Shown here: positions 27,601 to 35,959 of the stretch, piece after piece | Layout of the letters: each line of letters opens with the position of its first letter | Position numbering within the stretch: the stretch's first letter is position 1 | Origin: Pseudoflavonifractor sp. | GTDB lineage: Bacteria > Bacteroidota > Bacteroidia > Bacteroidales > Muribaculaceae | NCBI GenBank assembly: GCA_023667145.1 | Contig: JAMPAQ010000001.1 | Coordinates: forward strand, 1 to 64,000 | Length of the DNA: 64,000 nt | Direction of reading: 5' to 3' | Notes under the pieces: generated by a model | Seen by the model: the letters and a program-made list of their open reading frames with translations, nothing else | Told to the model about the DNA's origin: nothing | Databases searched by the model: none | Program-made: the position numbers and the translations under genes

Positions 27601-27817
27601 TGTCCCTGCCGATATAACAATCAAAGGTGCAACCTACCTTGCGTTCAATCCTACACTCCTTAATACTGTATTGTGTCAAGTTGGGTGAGATTGCAGCCTT
27701 AATCATAGCCATTGCCGCCGTAATCGCCCTGTTCGCCGCTCATCGGCGCCAGTATTTCCTCATTTTTATGTTTTGACTATTAAAGTTTTAATATTAACGT
27801 GAGTTCGATATAGGGAT
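27601..27817. other. Stretch with a second hydrophobic frame
   Basis: On the plus strand a frame reading AALIIAIAAVIALFAAHRR ends at about 27776. It has only GTG/TTG candidate starts. It matches the 27368-27434 stretch at the protein level (AIxAxIALFAA) with most DNA differences at third codon positions, so it was once coding or still is. Confidence 0.35.
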
Positions 27818-28603
27818 TCACATTAGTTTACATTTTGAGACCATCAGAGTTGAACATTCATATAGGGCATAAAGAGGTACAGATACCAGTATTAGAGTGA
27901 GAATATCGGGTGGGGTGATGATGGCGGCAATCAGCATTATAAGGATAAAAGCGTGTTTGCGATACTTAGCCATTTGAGTAGGGGTTAGGACACCCATTTT
28001 GGCAAGTATAAAGGCAATTACTGGAAGTTGGAACACTATCCCCATTAGCAACGTAAGCGATACGAATGTTGAGATGTAACTATCCAACGTCACCATTGTT
28101 TGCACTTTGTTCGCAACGCTATATGTTCCTAAAAATCTGAACGAGATAGGAAACAAGACATAGTAACTCATCATGACACCCATTAAAAATAAGACATAGA
28201 TGCTTATAACTATTTTTGTTGAGTATCTACGTTCATTTTCGAGGAGTGCCGGAGAAACAAATCTGAACAACTCATACATTACGAGAGGGGATGCACATAA
28301 TAGTCCTAAATAGACGGATGTCGTTAGATGAGTCACAAATTGACTTGATAAGTCTGTGGCAATCAAATCAATATTAAAATCGTCAAAATGGAATGACGGA
28401 TTAAATTTGTTGATAAGATTTTCCACACTACAATATGTGATAAATGACGAATTGCTGGGTGCAAGCAGAATATCAAATGTCTTTTCCTTAAAGCAAAATA
28501 TAATGCACGAAAAGACAAATGTTACTCCTAATATGCGGAATAACATTTGTCGGAGAACTTCTAAATGCCCTCCGAAGGATAATAATCCTTCTTCTTGGCT
28601 CAT
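27818..28603 (-). CDS. tatC: Sec-independent translocase subunit TatC
   Basis: TatC is the receptor of the twin-arginine export pathway and recognises RR signal peptides at the inner membrane. The 261-residue protein has six membrane helices, an N-terminal segment with GHLEVLRQMLFR (compare the TatC consensus HLxELRxR), and MYELFRFVSPAL and YVLFPISFRFLG as family signatures. An expanded periplasmic loop lies at about 45-85. It is the last gene of the long operon and follows tatA by two bases. Its likely client, a twin-arginine lipoprotein, is encoded four genes before tatA, at 31674-32396. Confidence 0.92.
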   Translation of the reverse strand: MSQEEGLLSFGGHLEVLRQMLFRILGVTFVFSCIIFCFKEKTFDILLAPSNSSFITYCSVENLINKFNPSFHFDDFNIDLIATDLSSQFVTHLTTSVYLGLLCASPLVMYELFRFVSPALLENERRYSTKIVISIYVLFLMGVMMSYYVLFPISFRFLGTYSVANKVQTMVTLDSYISTFVSLTLLMGIVFQLPVIAFILAKMGVLTPTQMAKYRKHAFILIMLIAAIITPPDILTLILVSVPLYALYECSTLMVSKCKLM

Positions 28604-28605
28604 AT

Positions 28606-28803
28606 TTATTCTTTAGGCTGTTCCGAAGATTGTTGTGTGGTTTGTTCCGGGATGTCGGTTACTTCCTTAACTCCCTTTTTAAACTCACTTACGCCTTTGC
28701 CTAACCCTCTCATCATTTCCGGCAGTTTTTTACCGCCGAAAAGAAGAAGGGCAAGCCCGGCAATAAGCATTAGCTCTGTTGTCCCTATAAATGCGAGTAT
28801 CAT
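28606..28803 (-). CDS. tatA: Twin-arginine translocase subunit TatA/E
   Basis: The 65-residue protein is TatA: a short periplasmic start, one membrane helix (about 8-22, GTTELMLIAGLALLLFGG) with the FGGKKLPE hinge, an amphipathic helix (MMRGLGKGVSEFKKGVKE) and a polar tail. TatA monomers assemble with TatC into the protein-conducting site. The family is short and well conserved, so the call is firm. It lies 5 bases after the 91-residue CXXX-system gene. Confidence 0.94.
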   Translation of the reverse strand: MILAFIGTTELMLIAGLALLLFGGKKLPEMMRGLGKGVSEFKKGVKEVTDIPEQTTQQSSEQPKE

Positions 28804-28808
28804 ATCAT

Positions 28809-29084
28809 TTACTTTGTTGTAAGGAGGATTTCATTTGTCTGGAAATTGATTTCCCAGTTGCCATTTTCTGTTCCCTCCCATTGATATTTGGTGGACATAG
28901 TATCCCACCATTGCTGGAATTTTGTAGTTGTTTCTCCAAGGTCTTTTACAAGACGCTCATAGAGTTCGGTATTATTCGGCGAAAGGATTTTTGCTAACTC
29001 GTTGAGACCATTACGACGCTCAAAGAGCGTCTGAATCTCATTCTTTTCTTCTTCGGTTACTTGACCTACTACTTTTTTGTTCAT
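28809..29084 (-). CDS. Small CXXX-repeat peptide modification system protein
   Basis: The 91-residue protein is polar and mostly helical (TEEEKNEIQTLFERRNGLNELAKIL) with a tryptophan-rich second half (FQQWWDTM, WEINFQT). No signal peptide is seen, so it should be cytoplasmic. By size, composition and place it fits the small accessory proteins known from CXXX-repeat peptide cassettes, perhaps a carrier or assembly helper for the maturases. The family assignment is from memory of such cassettes; the biochemical role is unknown. Confidence 0.6.
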   Translation of the reverse strand: MNKKVVGQVTEEEKNEIQTLFERRNGLNELAKILSPNNTELYERLVKDLGETTTKFQQWWDTMSTKYQWEGTENGNWEINFQTNEILLTTK

Positions 29085-29087
29085 TTC

Positions 29088-29528
29088 TTATTCCTTTCTG
29101 TTGCCGTTAAACGTAAATTTATATCCTTCAACACCATTTACCGAACATGTGCCTGAATAGTACAATTTGCCACTCTTTGTAACAGTCCCGTCCTCATTGA
29201 TAGCAGCTAAAACGTACTCCGATTTATCTTTTGAGTATCCTACGGTCGTGGGTATGTTTGACAATATCTTTTTCCCATCCCATCTAACAATATCATAATG
29301 GACACTGCCAGCAGATTCCCTACGTATTATGAATGATGCGTTATCATAATTATACGAAGTAGTACCATTGGTAACATAGAGATTGCCAACATATGTTCCT
29401 ACGATTTCTCCTGCCGGATCATATACTGAAGGTTCATCGTCATCGTCATCGTCTCCGCCACAGGATGGCATAATCATCACAGCCATTATCGCCATGAAGA
29501 GTGTTAATAATTTTTGTTTTATATCCAT
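29088..29528 (-). CDS. Small lipoprotein
   Basis: The 146-residue protein has a lipoprotein signal peptide with lipobox IMPSC (Cys23), then a run of aspartates (GGDDDDDDEP), a common Bacteroidetes sequence after the lipid cysteine that may act as surface export signal. The rest is a beta-rich domain of about 110 residues (EIVGTYVGNLYV, CSVNGVEGYKFTF) that resembles lipocalin-like or calycin-type lipoproteins. It lies between the partner maturase (gap two bases) and the small CXXX-system gene (three bases), so it is likely part of the same surface system. Confidence 0.75.
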   Translation of the reverse strand: MDIKQKLLTLFMAIMAVMIMPSCGGDDDDDDEPSVYDPAGEIVGTYVGNLYVTNGTTSYNYDNASFIIRRESAGSVHYDIVRWDGKKILSNIPTTVGYSKDKSEYVLAAINEDGTVTKSGKLYYSGTCSVNGVEGYKFTFNGNRKE

Positions 29529-29530
29529 AG

Positions 29531-30460
29531 TTATGATTTTATGATTTCAAATGGGTCTAAATATTCTATTTCGGGAATTGATATAGATGTCCTTATCTTT
29601 CCTTTTTCTTTCAGAGAATTAAGCAAACGCTTTGATTCATTTCGCTCTAAATGAGACACAACACACTGTTCGTGACTTGGGGTGTTGACTTCAAGCGTGG
29701 TCTTTTGATTGAGCCATACACAACGCTTGCAATGATAGGCATCACACTTTCTACAAATCGGTGCATACTCTAATTTGAGAAGTCGTTGATTAGGAATAGT
29801 AAAACCATCTTTGGGATTACCTACATCGCTAAGACCGTCATAATAGAAAGCCGGGCAGATATAAAATTTGCCGTCGGGTGCAAGCGTTATACTCTCTACC
29901 CCGGCATTGCAGTTGTTCATCTCTGTTAACTGCATCCTATCGGTAACAGGACTTATTTGAATCCCATTCCCAGAGGCTATAACATTCTCAACCGCCTGAG
30001 AGAGTTCACCCAATACTGATTTATAATTTTGAAAATCAGACTCATCAAAATCAGTTATATCATTTACGATAATTCGATATGACTTACTTTTATTGATAAG
30101 ACTAACAAGGTCATCAACACCGTTGAATAACTCTTTTCTATTCAATCGTAGGATAATATTATCGGCTGATTTTTCAGTTAGATCTTGGATAGAATCAATT
30201 CCATTGAATATCACTACATCTCCATTTGACGTATTAGGAGTTATATCAATGTGATCTATGGTATCAATAATCTCTGCATATTCCTTTGGAAGATTACCTG
30301 AGGGATATACAAACTGAACCATCAGATTTTCTTTCATCGCCCATATCAGACCGCTTTTCAAATCATCTATTGGTATGAGCCGTCTGTCACTACTATTATT
30401 ATCGTAATGACAGAACGACACAGACGTATCATCCAAAATGACAATTAGATATTTCAGCAT
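29531..30460 (-). CDS. CXXX-repeat peptide maturase (SPASM-like, no CxxxCxxC)
   Basis: The 309-residue protein lacks the CxxxCxxC radical SAM motif but ends in a cysteine-rich SPASM-like region: CNAGVESITLAPDG, YICPAFYYDG, then CRKCDAYHCKRC near residues 225-240 and a late HEQC. This fits the partner protein known as CXXX repeat peptide maturase, which occurs next to a true radical SAM enzyme in Bacteroidetes cassettes. It may bind the substrate or an auxiliary Fe-S cluster. It overlaps the radical SAM gene by seven bases, suggesting a complex with coupled translation. Confidence 0.7.
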   Translation of the reverse strand: MLKYLIVILDDTSVSFCHYDNNSSDRRLIPIDDLKSGLIWAMKENLMVQFVYPSGNLPKEYAEIIDTIDHIDITPNTSNGDVVIFNGIDSIQDLTEKSADNIILRLNRKELFNGVDDLVSLINKSKSYRIIVNDITDFDESDFQNYKSVLGELSQAVENVIASGNGIQISPVTDRMQLTEMNNCNAGVESITLAPDGKFYICPAFYYDGLSDVGNPKDGFTIPNQRLLKLEYAPICRKCDAYHCKRCVWLNQKTTLEVNTPSHEQCVVSHLERNESKRLLNSLKEKGKIRTSISIPEIEYLDPFEIIKS

Positions 30461-31671
30461 GGCTGTGATTTAATTTGAGGTTTAGATTTCTCGAATTCTT
30501 CTCGCTTCCCTTCAAGTTCAAGAGTGCGGAACAATTTATTCCAATAGTAATTATTAGCTCTCACACGTGCCTTGTGCATTTTGCAGATAGCGACAGAACG
30601 TTGATAGATTGTTGAAGTATCAGCAGCATCATAGTTCTCACCTTGACACCAAGCGCACCCACTTGCCACCTCACAATCCAAACACTTTTGGGGCGACTGG
30701 GTTGTACGGTCAAGAGTAAGAAATGGACGAAGTTTATTCTTGTCTATTCCTTCATTGACATTACCAATAATGATTGGTTTCTTAGAGCGAAGAGAATATG
30801 CCGCAAATCGAGTACACGGATAGAAGTTGCCCTGTGCATCAATGGCAAGCATCTTTCCTGCTCCACACCAGTTGTTGTTTTCCTGAATAGGTATAGGCTT
30901 TCCTATGTGTTCAACAAAAAAAGAACAACTATGACTTTGATATAATTTTTTATCTATTATTTGGTCTGCCAGTAACATTAGCTGGCTTTCGAATTTCAAA
31001 TCATCACCTTTTGTCCAAACATCCTCAAAGACACAGTTTATATTTACATCTGTAATGCCTAAATCATATAAATGCAATACACTTTCACATATATATGGAA
31101 TATCAGGAGAACTTATAGTTACCTTTGTGGCTGCCCCGCAGAACTGTTCAATCCAAAGAGGTATGTTTCTTACGACATCATCATAACTCCCTTTTTCGGG
31201 ATTTATTCCTTTCCATATTCTATTCATGTCATGCTTCTGTCTTGTTCCATCAATCGTTATACCAATTGAAAGATGAGAAGCATTTTTCTTTATGAATTCC
31301 TGAACCTTATATGAGTCATAGTTTATGCCATTCGTTGAAAATGAGAATCTATATGAGTTAAACCAGTGATGATTCAATCTAAATAATTCAGTCTTTATAT
31401 AATCACAGATTTGATTTATAAGATCAATCTCTAAAAAGGGTTCACCACCGATAAAATCAAATACAACAGATGCTTCGGGAAAATCCGATTCATGAGAGAG
31501 GATATAGTCGATTGCTTTTTTAGCAACCGACCACTCCATTCGCTCTTTCTCATTTTTACCTACAAGGTAACAATATTTACAAGCTAATTGACAATCTTTT
31601 GTAACAATAAATGTAATACTTTTTGCTACGCCATCTTGCCAATTCTCACTATTTTTCTTTATTATATTCAT
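30454..31671 (-). CDS. Radical SAM peptide maturase (SPASM), CXXX-repeat target type
   Basis: The 405-residue enzyme has the radical SAM cluster motif CxxxCxxC at Cys27, Cys31 and Cys34 (DCQLACKYCYLVG), a GGEPF motif (FIGGEPFLE) for SAM binding, and a C-terminal SPASM domain with extra cluster cysteines (WCGAGKMLAID, CLDCEVASGCAWCQGE). SPASM maturases alter ribosomal peptides, for instance by thioether or C-C bonds. The adjacent Cys-rich precursor, two bases upstream, is the obvious substrate. The bond formed is not predictable. The gene is clearly AT-richer than the chromosome around it. Confidence 0.85.
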   Translation of the reverse strand: MNIIKKNSENWQDGVAKSITFIVTKDCQLACKYCYLVGKNEKERMEWSVAKKAIDYILSHESDFPEASVVFDFIGGEPFLEIDLINQICDYIKTELFRLNHHWFNSYRFSFSTNGINYDSYKVQEFIKKNASHLSIGITIDGTRQKHDMNRIWKGINPEKGSYDDVVRNIPLWIEQFCGAATKVTISSPDIPYICESVLHLYDLGITDVNINCVFEDVWTKGDDLKFESQLMLLADQIIDKKLYQSHSCSFFVEHIGKPIPIQENNNWCGAGKMLAIDAQGNFYPCTRFAAYSLRSKKPIIIGNVNEGIDKNKLRPFLTLDRTTQSPQKCLDCEVASGCAWCQGENYDAADTSTIYQRSVAICKMHKARVRANNYYWNKLFRTLELEGKREEFEKSKPQIKSQPC

Positions 31672-31673
31672 CC

Positions 31674-32396
31674 TTAACTCCGTCCTACATAGTTACAAGA
31701 GCTGTAGCAGTCCCAACGGCAGGTATTTTGACAGAAATCTTTGCAGCCTCCGTAGCAGCTCGTTCCACAAGAACCCTTACTCATGCCTGAGCATTGCCCG
31801 ACACAGCCACCTATGCATTTACCACTACAAGAAGCACACTCAGTTCTACATTTGCCGTAACAACCATTGTCGCACGCTCCATTACAGGTTGATCCACAAC
31901 TATTAGCACACTGATCTCCACATTCTCCTACACAATTGTTAGCACATGCTTTTGCACAAGCATTAGAGCATTGCCCAGTGCACGAACTACCAGTGCAACC
32001 TCCACCACCATTGTTATACGAGCCGTTGGCACAGCTTGAACAACTTCCACCACCGTTGTTGTACGATCCGTTGGCACAGCTTGAACAACTACCGCCTCCG
32101 TTATTATAAGATCCGTTGGCACAGCTTGAGCAACCGCTACCTCCATTGTTATAAGAGCCATTAGCGCAACTTGTACATCCACTACCGCCGTTGTTATAAG
32201 AACCATTGGCACAACTTGTACATCCACTTGAACCTCCATTCAAGTAGCGTTCAAGTTCATCGTTCTCGTCATCGCATGATGTGAGAAGGAAGTTAGGCAA
32301 TACTCCCACTGCGAGAATCGGGAGAATGCGCCTACCGGCTTTCTTGAAAAAATCCCTTCTTGACAGAAGGTCGTCTTTATCTTTTTGTTTCATCAC
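31674..32396 (-). CDS. Tat-exported CXXX-repeat Cys-rich precursor lipoprotein
   Basis: The 240-residue protein has a twin-arginine signal (SRRDFFKKAG, residues 12-21), a hydrophobic stretch and a lipobox LLTSC (Cys41). Five 15-residue units of the type CTSCANGSYNNGGSG fill residues 59-133. From Cys139 to Cys187 a cysteine occurs at exactly every fourth residue (13 in a row), and the pattern resumes with two breaks up to Cys234; the total is 36 cysteines. This is the CXXX-repeat substrate pattern of the neighbouring radical SAM system. Folding and modification would occur in the cytoplasm before Tat export, which fits tatA/tatC in the same operon. Mature location: membrane-anchored, possibly at the surface. 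Confidence 0.82.
   Translation of the reverse strand: MMKQKDKDDLLSRRDFFKKAGRRILPILAVGVLPNFLLTSCDDENDELERYLNGGSSGCTSCANGSYNNGGSGCTSCANGSYNNGGSGCSSCANGSYNNGGGSCSSCANGSYNNGGGSCSSCANGSYNNGGGGCTGSSCTGQCSNACAKACANNCVGECGDQCANSCGSTCNGACDNGCYGKCRTECASCSGKCIGGCVGQCSGMSKGSCGTSCYGGCKDFCQNTCRWDCYSSCNYVGRS
31998..32222 (-). repeat. Five 45-bp coding tandem repeats
   Basis: Five in-frame copies of a 45-bp unit encode the 15-residue repeats of the precursor. Copies differ mainly at synonymous sites and at the T/S and S/G positions. Such arrays readily gain or lose units between strains. Confidence 0.9.
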
Positions 32397-33328
32397 TTAT
32401 GTCCGAATTTTGCGAATTTATACGAGATAGTACCTAACACTGCTATATTATTGAGTTTCTGACCGCACGAGGATGACACTTCTGTGAAGTCATATTCAAC
32501 GTTACACCCAATGGCAAATTGTTTCCACTCAATTTGAAAGCCACCGCCTACGCCAACTTGGAAATCAGAACTCCATGAATTGGAACTTGTCTCCAAATCT
32601 CCGAGAGGGATTCCTAATGAAAGTCCACCTTTAACGACAACATTAACAGGCGATAACGGAATTCGATAACCAAATGGGTAAATTCTTGCATGAACATAGT
32701 TCATATCAAAAGATGCCGCGCCTCGCTTATCATATCCTAGTGCCAATTCCGAATACCAGTTTGCGGGAATAAAGCTAACAGGATTTTCAAAATACAACTG
32801 AGCTACAATATCAGCCGAATATGACATAGTACCATTGACATCGCCATTATCCCATAAGAAGTTTGACCATCCGAATCCACCCTGCACAGCAAGATACAGA
32901 TTAAAATTGTCGGATAAAGAGCTTCCGAAAGTTAGTGGGGTTTCTACTTCCAACTCTCCGGCATCCTTAATTTCACGGAATCTGTTGTTGTCGGGAACTT
33001 CTTTCTCTGCAACAGCCCTCTCCTCTACGACTTCTTTCTTGGGTTTAGGTTCAGGCTTAGGCATCTCTTTCTTCGACAATGGAGTAATATACTTCTCACT
33101 CACATAGCCAGTCTTGCCATTGAACTTTACTTTTGCCCAACCATTGCTGACTGACAAAACTTCAATTTCTTGACCACTATTAAATGTACCCAAAACCGAT
33201 GCACTTGTTGATGCCGATTTACGCACATTAAGCCTTGATGATGAGGTTACATGATAATTGTTCTCAGCGAATGCCGATACCGCACCTAACATCAAAGCAA
33301 TCAGCAATGTCACTTTTCGCAGTTTCAT
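32393..33328 (-). CDS. SH3b-domain outer-membrane barrel-like protein
   Basis: The 311-residue protein has a signal peptide (about 1-21), a bacterial SH3 domain (about 25-85: RLNVRKSASTSASVLGTF, GWAKVKFNGKTGYVSEKYI), a proline- and charge-rich linker (about 85-125) and a C-terminal beta-rich region (about 135-311) ending YKFAKFGHK that looks like an outer-membrane barrel. SH3b domains often bind peptidoglycan, so the protein could tie wall and outer membrane. Its stop overlaps the precursor start by four bases; coupling suggests a link to display or folding of that lipoprotein. Confidence 0.7.
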   Translation of the reverse strand: MKLRKVTLLIALMLGAVSAFAENNYHVTSSSRLNVRKSASTSASVLGTFNSGQEIEVLSVSNGWAKVKFNGKTGYVSEKYITPLSKKEMPKPEPKPKKEVVEERAVAEKEVPDNNRFREIKDAGELEVETPLTFGSSLSDNFNLYLAVQGGFGWSNFLWDNGDVNGTMSYSADIVAQLYFENPVSFIPANWYSELALGYDKRGAASFDMNYVHARIYPFGYRIPLSPVNVVVKGGLSLGIPLGDLETSSNSWSSDFQVGVGGGFQIEWKQFAIGCNVEYDFTEVSSSCGQKLNNIAVLGTISYKFAKFGHK

Positions 33329-33348
33329 GGTTGATGAATTTATGATGA

Positions 33349-34623
33349 TTAACCGACCGCTTCGGCGGTTGTAATCTTGAATATCACTATCTTGTTGGTG
33401 AGGGGGTCGTAAACGCCATAGATGCCGGTCGCGCCTGTGGGTATGGTGTATTCAATCTTTGAGATGCCGTTTACGCTGGTCTCTACAGATTTTGGAAGAA
33501 TGGCGCTCTTTACCATATCTTCGAAAGTAAAGCCATAGAAGTGGGATTTGGCTTTCTTGTCCTGATACTTGCGGACTTTAATCAGTTTGAGCTGCTGTGC
33601 CTTCGCATTGTCCATGCGAAACTCAGCCGTAATCACCTGATGACTGGCGGGGGTAATATTCAGGCTCAATGAATCGGTATCAACGGTCACGATACCTGAC
33701 ACCTCTTTTGTGGGCTGCCAACGGATAACATTACGGTTGATTGCCGCCTGATCATCGGCCAACACTATGTCGGTAAGAGGCCGGTATTGAGGATTTTTTT
33801 CTTTACGATATTCTACGATATCGGCAAGATTGAGGCTCATTGTCGAGCCATTTTCCAACTGGATAAGCAGGTAGTCGTTAGTTATCTCATCACTGTCAGA
33901 GTAGTTGCGCTCAAAGATGACGCCACGGTGTGTCCCGCCATTTTTCAGCTGGACTATGTCTATCAGGTCTGATTGTTCAAGCAGAGACTGGTTGGGGTTG
34001 ATCTTGAATCGGTTGTCCTTCATCACATCCTCGGTGTTGAACACCTCGACAACTCCATTGTCACGCAGAAGGCTCATGGTCTGGCCTGGCACCTCCTCCA
34101 CATACTGACCCTCATACTCCATGCCTGACGCGAGCTTGTAGCGCCGATTTACGCCCGACAGCATCAGTTTGGGACGCTTGTCGGCTTTCACGACCTCTAT
34201 TGTGTCCCATGGCAATGAGTATGAGTTGGGGGTGAGTTCGAGATAACGTACCTTAGCACCCTTTTCAAGGATGCGCACGCGATTTATCGAGCCATTCGTG
34301 GTAATGATATCGCTGAGAGTGAGTGTGCGCGAATCACCCATGCCGTCATAGGCATCATTCTTATCAGCCCACTCTCTCCACTCGGGCGAAAGAGAAGAGA
34401 TTCTTACATCCGAGTCAATGATTGATTTCACGTCCTTGCTTGGGAGGAGTACGGTTGCCTTCGAGGTGGTGAACGTAAAGTTTTCGCCGGGACGTTGCCT
34501 TGAGATGTAGCCTGTCAGTTCGGTACCATCCTTCAACACGACGGTCAGGTTGTCCTGAGCCGAAGCCGTGGCCAGCCCTGCGACAAGCGCAAGGCCAAAC
34601 ATAAATGCCTTAGTTGTTCTCAT
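33349..34623 (-). CDS. Exported protein of unknown function with repeated beta modules
   Basis: The 424-residue protein has a signal peptide (about 1-22, ATASAQ). I see at least three diverged copies of a beta module in which a glycine-rich strand pair is followed by a hydrophobic strand and an acidic end: about 29-68 (LKDGTELTGYI), 165-205 (GMEYEGQYVEE) and 225-275 (LKNGGTHRGVIFE). They resemble small Sm-like or PRC-type barrels, but I do not recognise the family. It overlaps the S41 protease gene by 14 bases. Confidence 0.6.
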   Translation of the reverse strand: MRTTKAFMFGLALVAGLATASAQDNLTVVLKDGTELTGYISRQRPGENFTFTTSKATVLLPSKDVKSIIDSDVRISSLSPEWREWADKNDAYDGMGDSRTLTLSDIITTNGSINRVRILEKGAKVRYLELTPNSYSLPWDTIEVVKADKRPKLMLSGVNRRYKLASGMEYEGQYVEEVPGQTMSLLRDNGVVEVFNTEDVMKDNRFKINPNQSLLEQSDLIDIVQLKNGGTHRGVIFERNYSDSDEITNDYLLIQLENGSTMSLNLADIVEYRKEKNPQYRPLTDIVLADDQAAINRNVIRWQPTKEVSGIVTVDTDSLSLNITPASHQVITAEFRMDNAKAQQLKLIKVRKYQDKKAKSHFYGFTFEDMVKSAILPKSVETSVNGISKIEYTIPTGATGIYGVYDPLTNKIVIFKITTAEAVG

Positions 34624-35953
34624 TATAATGTTTATTATTAAATTCAGTCATAAAAGACGGCTCGCCAACGGGAGTCACCATCAGGGACGAGCGTAAGCCA
34701 CGAATCGCCATGTGCTGTATCACCGATTCGCCCGATATATACCTCAACGCCGCACTGAGCAACAACTCGTCGGAGTCGCCAATCTCCTTCTTAGACACAG
34801 AATAACCATCCGATATATAATAATCGGGGACAAGGCCATCGTCGGGAGTGGTCTCCCCTTCAGCGTTATAATACCTCATCGTTATAGGCTGGAGAGCATA
34901 TTTATATTGGGTGTCATATATCGTCCATGACCCGACCCCCTTGCCAGTAGTGGTCTCTCCTATTACCACCACATCCATGTATGGTCGCAAGCATATTATA
35001 GCCGCCTCGCTTGCCGAGGCCGTATGACGGGATGTCAAAAATATCACGCGCCGAAGATTGAGCGGGATGATTTTTGAACCTAATATATTGTCATCAAGGG
35101 AGACCGGGGTCTCGTAATAGGTGAATGTATACGGAGACCCGAGTGAAGCCAGATATTCACGTGACAATATATCGTTGTAACTACACTTTTGAAAAACATT
35201 GTTATACGCGGCAGATGGCGCGACACTGTTACACAAATACCGACACGTATTCACGTAACCGCCCGGGTTATATCGCAAATCTACCACAAGTTCGTCTATA
35301 CCTGTGTCGTATAGCTTGACAAGTGACGCTTCCAAGTCAGATATCTGGTCAAATTCCAGATAGCATATGTATCCGACATTATGCCCGGAGACATTGTAGA
35401 CGCTGTCCAACAATACTGTATTATTAGTCGATCCCAGCGACGCGAGCCCTTCCTTGAATGTCTTGTCGGTCTTGACAAACCGATTATCGCTAATCTGCAA
35501 TTTTCGGTAAGTATTATAGCCGGTATTGGTTTCGATTTCGACAAAATCGCCGCGCCTCATCCCCTGCTCTCTCAACAGCGGGTTGGTTATGTAAAGAATC
35601 TGATATACAATATGCCCACCCTGTGTCTTATATCGCTGGTAAGCGAAACCATATTCCGACCGCCCCCTGTAATATGGATTATTAGTAAAATAGGAGAACC
35701 TGTCCTTAGGGGACAGCAGACTCTCAAAAAACTCCTTGGGCGCAAGTTGATAATCGCAGGATAGCGAGTCTGGCATATCCTGACGCCACAGATAAGAGTG
35801 GTTCATCTGCTCATACACCCATTTGTTAAACTCCAAATATATGTAGTCTGAATCCTCTTGCGAGGGTTCATCCTGAGGAATTTCAGGTTCCTCGGATGAA
35901 CACCCGCAAAGGATCAGGAGTAAAAGAATAAATATAGAGCTGTAGTATCTCAC
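34610..35953 (-). CDS. S41-family peptidase lipoprotein
   Basis: The 447-residue protein has a lipoprotein signal (lipobox LILCGC, Cys18 or nearby) and a C-terminal processing peptidase fold of family S41. The probable nucleophile is the serine in SRHTASASEAAI and the general base lysine lies in ETTTGKGVGSW. A PDZ-like region precedes it (about 115-190, GMRRGDFVEIE), and the C-terminal part contains GLVPDYYIS. It would act in the periplasm or at the surface, perhaps processing products of its own operon. Neighbour gaps are six bases and a 14-base overlap. Confidence 0.82.
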   Translation of the reverse strand: MRYYSSIFILLLLILCGCSSEEPEIPQDEPSQEDSDYIYLEFNKWVYEQMNHSYLWRQDMPDSLSCDYQLAPKEFFESLLSPKDRFSYFTNNPYYRGRSEYGFAYQRYKTQGGHIVYQILYITNPLLREQGMRRGDFVEIETNTGYNTYRKLQISDNRFVKTDKTFKEGLASLGSTNNTVLLDSVYNVSGHNVGYICYLEFDQISDLEASLVKLYDTGIDELVVDLRYNPGGYVNTCRYLCNSVAPSAAYNNVFQKCSYNDILSREYLASLGSPYTFTYYETPVSLDDNILGSKIIPLNLRRVIFLTSRHTASASEAAIICLRPYMDVVVIGETTTGKGVGSWTIYDTQYKYALQPITMRYYNAEGETTPDDGLVPDYYISDGYSVSKKEIGDSDELLLSAALRYISGESVIQHMAIRGLRSSLMVTPVGEPSFMTEFNNKHYNENN

Positions 35954-35959
35954 ATCAAA

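Noticed and set aside
31998-32222. Regular 45-bp repeats that might look like a CRISPR array
   Set aside because: There are no spacers; the units are contiguous and in frame, encoding the 15-residue repeats of the Cys-rich precursor.
31928-32239. 103-codon minus-strand open frame in the repeat region
   Set aside because: It is another frame of the tandem repeats, which stays open only because the repeat lacks stops in that frame.
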